From the NCBI RefSeq assembly GCF_020215645.1, contig NZ_CP084058.1, forward strand, positions 1,488,001-1,552,000: a stretch of 64,000 bases of DNA, given 5' to 3'. The position numbers and the translations under genes are program-made. Below the pieces are notes generated by a model. It saw only the letters and a program-made list of their open reading frames with translations, ran no database searches and was not told the DNA's origin. This stretch comes from Nonomuraea gerenzanensis. GTDB lineage: Bacteria > Actinomycetota > Actinomycetes > Streptosporangiales > Streptosporangiaceae. Positions 25,292 to 32,288 of this stretch are shown piece by piece (the stretch's first letter is position 1; each line of letters opens with the position of its first letter).

Positions 25292-26269
25292 GTGAAAGCC
25301 ATCCGCTACCACGCCTACGGCCCGCCCGAGGTGCTCCGGCTCGAAGCCGCGGACCTGCCCGCCGTCGGCCCCGGCGACGTGCTGATCCGCGTCCGCGCCG
25401 CCTCCGTCAACCCCCTGGACTGGCACAACCTGCGCGGCAAGCCGTATTTCGCCCGCCTGACGAGCGGCCTGACCCGTCCCAGGCTCACCGCGCTCGGCGC
25501 CGACCTGGCGGGCGTCGTCGAGTCGGTGGGCCCCGGTGTCACCGCCTTCGCCCCGGGCGACGAGGTGTACGGCGGCTGCGGCCTGGATTTGGTGCCCGGC
25601 ACGACCGGCCTGGCCGAGTACGCCTGCCTGAAGCAGGACGGGCTGGTGCTGAAGATGCCGGCCGGGCTGACGTTCGAGCAGGCCGCGGCCGTTCCGGTGG
25701 CGGCGCTCACCGCGTTGCAGGGACTGCGGGACAAGGGACGGCTGCGGCGCGGGCAGCGGGTGCTGGTCAACGGGGCGGCGGGCGGGGTGGGGACGTTCGC
25801 GGTGCAGCTCGCCAAGGCGCTGGGGGCCGCCGAGGTGACCGGGGTGTGCGGCACCGGCAACGTGGAGCTGGTCCGCTCGATCGGCGCCGACCACGTCATC
25901 GACTACACCGAGGAGGACTACACGCGGGCCGGCCGCCGCTACGACGTCGTGCTCGACCTGGTCGCCAACCACGGCGTGCTCGCGAACCGGCGCGTGCTGA
26001 CCCGCACCGGGGTCTTCGTGGAGGCCGCGCCGTACAAGGGGCAGTGGATCGGGCCGCTGCTCGGCGTCTTCAAGATCATGGCGATGCCCCGCATGACGTT
26101 CTTCCTGAGCCGCAACAGCCGGGAGGACCTCGCCGTCATCGGGAAGCTCATCGAGTCGGGCGAGGTCACCCCCGTCATCGACCGGACCTACTCGCTGGAC
26201 GACGCCGCCGAGGCCATCCGCTACCTCGAACGGGGACATGCGAGGGGCAAGGTCGTGGTCACGCCTTAG
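25292..26269 (+). CDS. NAD(P)-dependent zinc-free alcohol dehydrogenase/quinone oxidoreductase (MDR family)
   Basis: This 325-residue medium-chain dehydrogenase/reductase starts KAIRYHAYGPPEVLRLE. It has GADLAGVVESVGPGVTAFAPGDEV and the NADPH-binding loop VLVNGAAGGVGTFAVQLAKALG. The zinc-binding Cys/His set of classical alcohol dehydrogenases is absent, so it belongs to the quinone oxidoreductase/enoyl reductase branch. GTG at 25292 starts directly at KAIRY. The divergent LuxR gene is a possible regulator. It ends five bases before the SDR remnant on the other strand. Confidence 0.9.
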   Translation: MKAIRYHAYGPPEVLRLEAADLPAVGPGDVLIRVRAASVNPLDWHNLRGKPYFARLTSGLTRPRLTALGADLAGVVESVGPGVTAFAPGDEVYGGCGLDLVPGTTGLAEYACLKQDGLVLKMPAGLTFEQAAAVPVAALTALQGLRDKGRLRRGQRVLVNGAAGGVGTFAVQLAKALGAAEVTGVCGTGNVELVRSIGADHVIDYTEEDYTRAGRRYDVVLDLVANHGVLANRRVLTRTGVFVEAAPYKGQWIGPLLGVFKIMAMPRMTFFLSRNSREDLAVIGKLIESGEVTPVIDRTYSLDDAAEAIRYLERGHARGKVVVTP

Positions 26270-26273
26270 GAGG

Positions 26274-26445
26274 TCAGACCCGTACGGACAGGCCGCCGTC
26301 CACGGGGAGGTTCACGCCCGTGATGTAGCCGGCGGCGGGGGAGGCCAGGAAGGCGACGGCGTGGGCGACGTCCTCGTCGGCGCCGACCCGGCCGCGCGGC
26401 CGGCTCGACGGCCAGGGCGCGGACCATGGAGATCAGGGCGGAACG
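26274..26445 (-). pseudogene. Remnant of a short-chain dehydrogenase (SDR)
   Basis: The minus strand reads [20 protein letters not shown] then [20 protein letters not shown] before TGA at 26274-26276, the standard SDR C-terminus. Just upstream, in a different frame, is [12 protein letters not shown], the SDR helix that follows the YxxxK motif. The roughly 35 residues normally between these parts are missing, and everything before the helix, including the cofactor loop and active site, is gone. It is therefore an internally deleted and 5'-truncated SDR that abuts a TetR remnant on the other strand. Confidence 0.72.
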
Positions 26446-26686
26446 CCACCTCGCCGACGGCCTGGCGAGCATGCGGGCGCGCGGCCTGCTGGTCCGGGAG
26501 GCGGATCCGGAGCAGTCGGCCATGGTGGTGTTCGCGGCGGTCCAGGGCGGGCTGCTGCTGGCCAGGACCCGGCAGGACGTCGAGCCGCTGCGCGTGGCGC
26601 TCGACGCCGCCTACCGGCAGCTGCGCTCGTTCGGCGGCCAGCGGCTCACTCGGCCCTGGTCAGGTGGTCGAGGAGCGCCTGGCTGA
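26444..26686 (+). pseudogene. C-terminal remnant of a TetR family regulator
   Basis: The plus frame reads HLADGLASMRARGLLVREAD, then VVFAAVQGGLLLARTRQDVE and a closing AYRQLRSFGG helix. This is the typical ligand-domain C-terminus of a TetR protein that accompanies SDR genes. No helix-turn-helix is present: the frame before it runs straight into SDR-derived sequence. An ATG at 26426 opens the frame but would give an 86-residue protein without DNA-binding domain. The original pair was probably divergent (SDR left, TetR right), and a deletion of the order of 1 kb removed both N-termini and the promoter between them. Confidence 0.68.
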
Positions 26687-27101
26687 GCTCGCCGAGCTGC
26701 CTGAACTGCTCGGGGGTCAGCGCGTCGATCAGGTGCGCGCGCACGCTCTCCACGTGGCAGGGGGCCGCCGCCTCCAGCGCGGCCAGGCCCTCGTCGGTGA
26801 GCACGGCCAGCCAGCCGCGGCGGTCGCCCTCGTAGTGCTCCCTGCGCACCCAGCCGCTCTGTTCGAGCTTGTTGACCGCGTGGGAGATGCGGCTGGGCTT
26901 GGAACGCGTCCAGTGCGCCAGCTCGCTCATGCGCATGGTGCGCCGGGGCGCCTCGGAGAGCAGGACCAGGAGCTCGTAGTAGGTCGGCGGCATGCCGGCC
27001 GAGCGCATCAGGTCGCGGTCGAGCCGGTCGTTCACCAGGCGGGTGGCCTGCGCGAAGGCCCGCCAGGCGCGTTGCTCGTCGTCGTTCAGCCACCTCGTCA
27101 T
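26646..27101 (-). CDS. MarR family transcriptional regulator
   Basis: The 151-residue protein carries a long first helix (DEQRAWRAFAQATRLVNDRL), the MPPTYYELLVLLSEAP core, the recognition segment WTRSKPSRISHAVNKLEQSG and a wing with EHYEGDRRGWLAVLT. This is a typical MarR protein of the type divergent from YceI in actinomycetes. I use ATG 27101; ATG 27110 is equally possible. The spacer to yceI holds three GCTGAA-containing repeats that may be its operator. Confidence 0.88.
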   Translation of the reverse strand: MTRWLNDDEQRAWRAFAQATRLVNDRLDRDLMRSAGMPPTYYELLVLLSEAPRRTMRMSELAHWTRSKPSRISHAVNKLEQSGWVRREHYEGDRRGWLAVLTDEGLAALEAAAPCHVESVRAHLIDALTPEQFRQLGELSQALLDHLTRAE

Positions 27102-27128
27102 GCCAGGCATCCTACTCAATAGTTGCGC

Positions 27129-27181
27129 GCTGAAATAAATCGGCCTACTGTCGTGCTGAACATTCCAGTGCTGAACTAAAT
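27129..27181. promoter_or_regulatory. GCTGAA direct repeats in the MarR/YceI divergent promoter
   Basis: GCTGAAATAAAT (27129-27140) and GCTGAACTAAAT (27170-27181) are direct repeats 41 bp apart with a partial third copy, GCTGAACATT (27155-27164), between them. The downstream copy lies just before the YceI start. They are candidate regulator sites in an AT-rich spacer. Confidence 0.5.
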
Positions 27182-27196
27182 GTGCGAGGAGCAGAC

Positions 27197-27742
27197 ATGT
27201 ATCCCAGTGAGCTCGGCGGCGCCTACACCATCGACCCGGCGCACAGCCGCTTCGGCTTCGTGGCCAGGCACGCCATGGTGACGAAGGTCCGTGGCAGCTT
27301 TCCCGTCGTGGAGGCCACCGCGACGCTGGACGCCGCCGACCCGGCCGCCTCCACCGTCCGCGTGGTCCTGGACGCCGCCGGCGTCGACACCGGCAACGAC
27401 CAGCGTGACGAGCACCTGCGCAGCGGCGACTTCCTCGACGTCGCCGCGCACCCGCACCTCACGTTCACCAGCACCGCGATCAAGCACACCGGCGGCGACG
27501 GCTTCGAGGTGACCGGCGACCTGACGATCAGGGGCGTGACCCGGGAGATCACCATCCCGCTGGAGTACACCGGGTCCGCCACGGACGTCATGGGGCTCAA
27601 GCGGGTGGGTTTCGAGGGCGGCACCGTGATCAACCGCAAGGACTTCGGGGTCAGCTTCAACGCCGTCCTGGAGACCGGCGGGGTGATGGTGTCGGAGAAG
27701 ATCACGCTGGAGTTCGACCTGTCCGCCGTCAAGGCCGAGTGA
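27197..27742 (+). CDS. YceI family lipid/isoprenoid-binding protein
   Basis: This 181-residue protein shows the YceI pattern: YTIDPAHSRFGFVARHAMVTKVRGSF, a DAAGVDTGNDQRDEHLRSGDF block and a GDLTIRGVTREITIPL strand. The lipocalin-like barrel binds polyisoprenoid or amphiphilic molecules. No signal peptide is present, so this copy is cytoplasmic. ATG at 27197 has GAGGAG 8-13 bases before it. It is divergent from a MarR gene that likely controls it; such MarR/YceI pairs are frequent in actinomycetes. Confidence 0.92.
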   Translation: MYPSELGGAYTIDPAHSRFGFVARHAMVTKVRGSFPVVEATATLDAADPAASTVRVVLDAAGVDTGNDQRDEHLRSGDFLDVAAHPHLTFTSTAIKHTGGDGFEVTGDLTIRGVTREITIPLEYTGSATDVMGLKRVGFEGGTVINRKDFGVSFNAVLETGGVMVSEKITLEFDLSAVKAE

Positions 27743-27776
27743 GGCGGGGAGGTGCGCGGGCCACCTCCCCGTCGGT

Positions 27777-29099
27777 TCAGGGGCAGGGCGCGTACAGCGG
27801 CCGGGTGCCGGTCGCGTAGGCCGACGGGTCGGTGAAGCGGCACCCGTAGGATGGCGCGGCCACCACGGCCCGGTTGCTCACGTCGTCGCCCTGGGGCCGC
27901 TTGCCGGTGCGTTCCCAGCGGACGAGGTCGTCCCAGGCCGCACCCGCCTCGGCGGCGCTGAACTCGCAGTGCCCCACCGCGCGGATCGCCCGCTGCACCA
28001 GCAGCCAGGACTTGCCGTGGCGGGCCAGGTCGGCCCGGTAGTGCTGCTCCATCGAGAACGGCACGAAGTTGTCGCCCAGGTTGTGCAGGGACAGCACGGG
28101 CACGCCGATCCTGCCGGAGACGGCGGGCACCTCGGTCAGCCGCGCCGTGCGGCGCGCCACCGGATCGGCGGGATCGACCCGCTGCACGCTCGCGTTGACG
28201 TTCACCGGCGTCGCGGGCCGGTAGAGGGTGTCGCGGTTGGTCGCCACCCTGCCGGGCTCCTGCGCCAGCGTGCCGCCCCCGTCCGCGCCCGCCAGCCCGA
28301 ACAGCGCGTCCTGCCAGTACGCGAACGCCTCCGCCGCCCCCGGCCGCTCACCGCCGCTGAGCTCGGTGACGACGTCGCGGAACTGCCTGCCCAGCTCGTT
28401 GCCCGGCTCGGCCCCGCCCGTCAGCCCGAGCCGCTCCTTGATCTTCGGGACGACCGAGGTCGCGTAGTCCGCCGGGATCGGGTACGCGGGCAGGTCCGCC
28501 AGGTCCTGCGCGACGAGCTGGAAGTCGAGGAAGAAGTCGAACAGCTCGTGGTCGCCGAGCACTCCGCACATGGGCAGCGCGGCGTCGTACACGCCGGGGT
28601 ACTGCTCGATCGAGCGGACCGTGACGTGACCGCCCATGGAGACGCCGGCCAGGAACGTCCGGTGCGGCCGGCCGGCCTCCCGCGTGAAGCGGGTGACGAG
28701 GGCGCGGGTGCTGAGCACGCCCGCCCGCACGTCGTAGCCGTTGGCGTAGTAGGAGGAGGCGGCCCAGGCGTAGCCCTGCTCCAGCAGCCGCTGCCGCAGG
28801 CCGTAGGCGGGCGGGTCCACGGTGAGCACGGTCGTGTCGCCGCGGTAGCCGTGCGCCCACATCACCAGCTCGCCGTTCCAGCGCGGCGGCACCTCGATGG
28901 CGAACGCCGCGTGCTCGTGGACGCCCTGCAGCACCCGGCTCGGCCTGCCGTGCACGGTGGCGGGGGCGAGGGGCGGGTTGTCGATGGTGTAGCCCGGTAA
29001 GGGCTGGTCGTCGGGGACGTCGGGGGTCGCTCCCGCGGCGGGCGGGGCCGCTGCCGCGCACAGCACGGCGGCGAGAACGACCGAGAGGAGGGTACGCAT
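27777..29099 (-). CDS. Secreted alpha/beta hydrolase
   Basis: The 440-residue precursor has a Sec signal peptide (MRTLLSVVLAAVLCAAAAPP, cleavage near residue 23). The hydrolase core contains MWAHGYRGDTTVL, the nucleophile elbow GVSMGGH, VLSLHNLGDNFVP with the acid, and IRAVGHCEFS with the catalytic His. A C-terminal Cys (YGCRF) and a Cys after it may form a disulfide. Length and layout resemble extracellular tannase/feruloyl-esterase-like or peptidase-like hydrolases, but the substrate cannot be named. ATG at 29099 has a weak ribosome site. Confidence 0.82.
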   Translation of the reverse strand: MRTLLSVVLAAVLCAAAAPPAAGATPDVPDDQPLPGYTIDNPPLAPATVHGRPSRVLQGVHEHAAFAIEVPPRWNGELVMWAHGYRGDTTVLTVDPPAYGLRQRLLEQGYAWAASSYYANGYDVRAGVLSTRALVTRFTREAGRPHRTFLAGVSMGGHVTVRSIEQYPGVYDAALPMCGVLGDHELFDFFLDFQLVAQDLADLPAYPIPADYATSVVPKIKERLGLTGGAEPGNELGRQFRDVVTELSGGERPGAAEAFAYWQDALFGLAGADGGGTLAQEPGRVATNRDTLYRPATPVNVNASVQRVDPADPVARRTARLTEVPAVSGRIGVPVLSLHNLGDNFVPFSMEQHYRADLARHGKSWLLVQRAIRAVGHCEFSAAEAGAAWDDLVRWERTGKRPQGDDVSNRAVVAAPSYGCRFTDPSAYATGTRPLYAPCP

Positions 29100-29305
29100 C
29101 GGCCGTCACCTTTCTGGTCGGGGGGATCATCGCCCATCCCATGAGACCTCAACAGCGCACGCGGCTCCAGGGCCCCATCGCTTGAGCACCCTGCGTGGTG
29201 TGAACCCGGTTATCGCATGAGATCTGTGGGCTTTGACGGGTTGTTTGGGTTTAAGGAGGTAACTGAGAGTATTCGCATGGGTACGTCTGCTTCCGTCTAG
29301 GCGAT

Positions 29306-29321
29306 TCGCCCGGCAGGGCGA
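29306..29321 (+). promoter_or_regulatory. Stem-loop in the leader of the secreted repeat protein
   Basis: TCGCCC-GGCA-GGGCGA forms a perfect 6-bp stem with a 4-base loop 42 bp before the GTG start at 29363. It lies within a 263-bp intergenic stretch that also has an isolated AAGGAGGT box at about 29251. It could be a regulatory leader; no known riboswitch class is recognised. Confidence 0.35.
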
Positions 29322-29362
29322 CGCCGGACTCTGGCCGATCGATCCATGAACGGAAAAAGCAC

Positions 29363-29788
29363 GTGAACACACAAATTCGGCAATCACCGGCCCCGCGCCA
29401 AGGGCGGCTCGCGGCACTCGTTCTGACCGGCGCGGTCGCCGGTGTCATGTTCCTCCCGCTGGGCATGGGGGTGGCCAGCGCGAGCGCCGGCTTCCCCGCG
29501 GTCCAGGCGGGCGGCCCGCCCTCCGAGCCCGTGCGGCACGTCACCAAGTACGTCCCGAGGGAGAAGCCGGTCCTGCACAACCCGCGGTACCACATGCCGC
29601 GGATCGACATCATCGTCCACAACAACAACCGCTCCCGCAACGAGCGGCACCACGAGCACCGCCGCCACGAGCCGGTCAAGCACGAGCCGGTCAAGGAAGA
29701 GCCGGTGAAGGAAGAGCCGATCAAGGAAGAGCCGATCAAGGACGACCACAACAACAACGACAAGTGGTGGTGGCCGAACCTGGACTGA
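29363..29788 (+). CDS. Secreted basic protein with Lys/Glu-Pro repeats
   Basis: The product is 141 residues with a signal peptide (LAALVLTGAVAGVMFLPLG, then ASASA). The mature part has a His/Arg/Asn-rich region and tandem EPVK/EEPVK/EEPIK pentapeptides, ending in a DKWWWPNLD aromatic tail. Repeats and composition suggest a cell-wall or polymer-binding extracellular protein; no family is recognised. The GTG start at 29363 is chosen because it opens the signal peptide. A strong terminator follows at 29831. Which signal turns it on is unknown. Confidence 0.7.
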   Translation: MNTQIRQSPAPRQGRLAALVLTGAVAGVMFLPLGMGVASASAGFPAVQAGGPPSEPVRHVTKYVPREKPVLHNPRYHMPRIDIIVHNNNRSRNERHHEHRRHEPVKHEPVKEEPVKEEPIKEEPIKDDHNNNDKWWWPNLD

Positions 29789-29830
29789 TCCCGGTCCAGG
29801 CTCGTTCACCCGTCCTTGGTGTGTGACGCA

Positions 29831-29867
29831 GGGGCCGCCTCCTGTCGGGGAAGGAGGAGGCGGCCCC
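29831..29867 (+). terminator. Strong intrinsic-type hairpin terminator
   Basis: GGGGCCGCCTCCT (29831-29843) pairs perfectly over 13 bp with AGGAGGCGGCCCC (29855-29867), with an 11-base loop. It sits 43 bp after the stop of the secreted repeat protein. No T-run follows, as is usual for actinomycete hairpin terminators. Confidence 0.8.
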
Positions 29868-30054
29868 TCACCATGCGCGTGGCCGGGCCGGGGCGATGTA
29901 CGTTTCATCGGCCCCGCCGGGCCGCCCCCGCGTCGTCCCCGGTCAGAGGGCGGGAACGGCCCGGCGATGGCCGCCGGGAGGGTGGCGTGGTTCCGGTGAT
30001 CACGGGGAGCGGATACCGTCCGATCTCGACGAAGCCTCGCCGCTGGAGCCGTGA

Positions 30055-31560
30055 ATGCCAGGAAAACGCTGGGCAGTTCCCGTGCTGCTCGCCTTGTCCC
30101 TGCCGCTGCTAGCCCCGTTGAGCGCCCCACCGGCCGTCGCGGCCGCCGTGCCGCCGCTGGAGGAGATCAACGCCACCGCCACCCAGGTCGCCTTCGGCTT
30201 ACGCCGCCCCACCGCCATCGCCGCCCCGGACGACGGCACGAAGCGGCTGTTCATCACCGAGAAGCGCGGCACCGTACGCGTCTACCACCCCGACACCGGC
30301 CTCGCGCAGGCCCCGATCGTCGACATCACCGCCTCGGTGGACGAGTCCGGCAACGAGCGCGGGCTGCTCGGCATCGCCCTGGCCCCCGACTTCGCCCAGA
30401 GCCAGGACCTCTACCTGGCCTACACAGCGCTGCCCGACGGCGCCGTGACCCTGGGCCGCTACCGGCTGGACGAGGCCCGCCTGGAGCCCCTGCTCGCCCA
30501 GGAGCACGCCGAGCACAGCAACCACAACGGCGGCCAGATCACCTTCGGCACCGACGGCAACCTCTACATGAGCATCGGCGACGGCGGCGCCGCCGGGGAC
30601 CCCTTCGACACCGGGCAGCGCCTGGACACCCTGCTGGGCAAGATCCTGCGCGTCGACGTGCGCAGGAGCTGCGGCGAGCTGGCCTACTGCATCCCCGCCG
30701 ACAACCCGTTCGTCGGCGTGGCGGGGGCGCGGGGCGAGATCTGGATGTACGGCGGGCGCAACCCGTGGCGCTTCTCCGTCGATCACGCCACCGGCTCGAT
30801 GTGGGTCGCCGACGTCGGTCAGGGCCGCTGGGAGGAGATCAACCACGTCAAGGCCGGGCAGCAGGCAGGGGCGAACCTCGGCTGGTCCTGCTACGAAGGG
30901 CTGGAGGTCTTCGACCAGGCCCAGTGCCGCGCCGACGCCACGTACACCAAGCCCGTCTTCACCTACTCCCCGCACACCGGCGGCTGCGCGGTCATCGGCG
31001 GGCAGGTCTACCGCGGCAAGCAGTTCGCCGACCTGGTCGGCGGCACCTACATCGCCGCCGACTACTGCTACATGACCGTGTGGGCGCTGCGCGAGAACGC
31101 CGCCGGCGGCTACGCCGCGGCCGAGATCGGCGAGATGCCCACGCAGGTCACCGCCTTCGGCGCGACGCCGGAGGGCGAGCTGTACGTCGTCAACGACCTG
31201 CCCGGCGGCCTGCACCGCCTCTCCTTCGCGCACGCGCGGCCGACCTGCCGGATCGCGTACACGACGCGGACCTGGGGCGTCGGCATGACGGTCGACCTCA
31301 CCATCACCAACACCGGCACCGCGCCGATCAACGGCTGGACGCTGCGCTTCCCGCTCGGCAGGGGGCAGAGCGTCGTCTCCGACTGGAACACCGACCTGAC
31401 CCAGAGCGGCGACATGGTGACCGCGGTCAACGCCGGTCACAACGGCTCCATCGCGCCCGGGCAGAGCGTCACCATGGGCTACCTCGCCAGTCACACGGGC
31501 GACGCGTCCGCGCCGACCAGGTTCACGCTCAACAGGGACACCTGCGCGGTGACGCGCTGA
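30055..31560 (+). CDS. Secreted PQQ-type sugar dehydrogenase with C-terminal CBM2
   Basis: The 501-residue precursor has a Sec signal peptide ending near AVAAA (residue 30). A six-bladed GSDH propeller follows, with LRRPTAIAAPDDGTKRLFIT, NERGLLGIALAPDF, HNGGQITFGTDGNLYMSIGD and GRNPWRFSVD, the pattern of soluble glucose/sorbosone dehydrogenases. The last 105 residues form a carbohydrate-binding module of family 2 type: flanking Cys, TWGVGMTVDLTITNTGTAPI, NGWTLRF and SDWN. It probably oxidises sugars at the surface of cellulose or chitin. ATG at 30055. Confidence 0.85.
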   Translation: MPGKRWAVPVLLALSLPLLAPLSAPPAVAAAVPPLEEINATATQVAFGLRRPTAIAAPDDGTKRLFITEKRGTVRVYHPDTGLAQAPIVDITASVDESGNERGLLGIALAPDFAQSQDLYLAYTALPDGAVTLGRYRLDEARLEPLLAQEHAEHSNHNGGQITFGTDGNLYMSIGDGGAAGDPFDTGQRLDTLLGKILRVDVRRSCGELAYCIPADNPFVGVAGARGEIWMYGGRNPWRFSVDHATGSMWVADVGQGRWEEINHVKAGQQAGANLGWSCYEGLEVFDQAQCRADATYTKPVFTYSPHTGGCAVIGGQVYRGKQFADLVGGTYIAADYCYMTVWALRENAAGGYAAAEIGEMPTQVTAFGATPEGELYVVNDLPGGLHRLSFAHARPTCRIAYTTRTWGVGMTVDLTITNTGTAPINGWTLRFPLGRGQSVVSDWNTDLTQSGDMVTAVNAGHNGSIAPGQSVTMGYLASHTGDASAPTRFTLNRDTCAVTR

Positions 31561-31617
31561 GCGGGATGTGATGATCGCCCGGGCGCTCTGAGCGGGAGGT
31601 GATGATCGCCCGGGCGC
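31561..31617. repeat. 26-bp direct repeat after the sugar dehydrogenase gene
   Basis: Two 26-bp copies starting GCGGGA and ending CGCCCGGGCGC lie at 31561-31586 and 31592-31617 with one mismatch. They follow directly on the stop codon. Each contains GCGCCCGGGC-type self-complementarity and could help stop transcription. Confidence 0.55.
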
Positions 31618-31645
31618 GGGACACCGCCGCCGCGCCCGGGCGGTC

Positions 31646-32209
31646 TCAGCTCTCGTCCGCGGGCAGGGTGAAGAGGCGGACGTAGACGGGGCGGGCGTCC
31701 GGCGGCGCCTCGTCGGCCGGCCGGCTGTAGCGCAGCAGCAGGGCGATGTACTCCTCGTAGAACGCGTCCAGATCCTGCCTGGTCATGCGGGCCAGCCCGC
31801 GCGAGCCCTTCGCCCAGGCCGGGTCGGCCCGGTAGGCGGCGGGGAAGCGCTCGAACAGGACGCGGTCCTCCTCGTAGCCGATCCGGTGGAACTCCTCCAG
31901 CACCGCCCGGTCCTCGGGCGCGACCTGGTCGGGGGTGGGCAGGCGGATGTCCCGGGGGGTCTTGGCGCGGCGCCACCAGCGCTCGCGGCCGGTCGAACGC
32001 TCGGGGATCTCCTCGATGAAGCCGTACTTCTCCAGCTGGCGCAGGTGATAGCTGGTGGTGCCGGTCTTGGCGCCGAGCAGCTCGCCGAGGGTGGTGGAGG
32101 TGGCGGGGCCGTGCACGTTGAGATGGGTCAGCATGCGGCGGCGCATCGGGTGGGCCAGGGCCTTGAGCCGTTCGGTGTCGTCGAGCGTGTACGGCTCGTC
32201 ATCCTTCAT
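31646..32209 (-). CDS. ArsR-type winged-helix transcriptional regulator
   Basis: The 187-residue protein has an N-terminal winged helix: TERLKALAHPMRRRMLTHLN, then GELLGAKTGTTSYHLRQLEKYGFI, the ArsR/HTH_20 pattern. A longer C-terminal helical domain follows (DLDAFYEEYIALLLRY). No metal-binding Cys motif is visible, so it senses something else or acts through partners. ATG at 32209. It is divergent from a membrane hydrolase, and the 79-bp spacer contains two exact TCTGCAGA palindromes. Confidence 0.85.
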   Translation of the reverse strand: MKDDEPYTLDDTERLKALAHPMRRRMLTHLNVHGPATSTTLGELLGAKTGTTSYHLRQLEKYGFIEEIPERSTGRERWWRRAKTPRDIRLPTPDQVAPEDRAVLEEFHRIGYEEDRVLFERFPAAYRADPAWAKGSRGLARMTRQDLDAFYEEYIALLLRYSRPADEAPPDARPVYVRLFTLPADES

Positions 32210-32238
32210 GAGGAGCAGGCTAGTCCTCCAGAACGATA

Positions 32239-32275
32239 TCTGCAGACACACCTTTGCCGAGATCTCTCTGCAGAC
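32239..32275. promoter_or_regulatory. Paired TCTGCAGAC operator candidates
   Basis: TCTGCAGAC occurs at 32239-32247 and 32267-32275, 28 bp apart, each containing the perfect palindrome TCTGCAGA. They fill the spacer between the ArsR gene and the divergent hydrolase, where an autorepressor would bind. Confidence 0.6.
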
Positions 32276-32288
32276 TAACCTCTGCGAT

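Noticed and set aside
29100..29362. The leader of the secreted repeat protein as a c-di-AMP (ydaO-type) riboswitch
   Set aside because: The intergenic length and target type would fit, but I could not find the conserved core segments of that riboswitch. Only a simple hairpin is supported.
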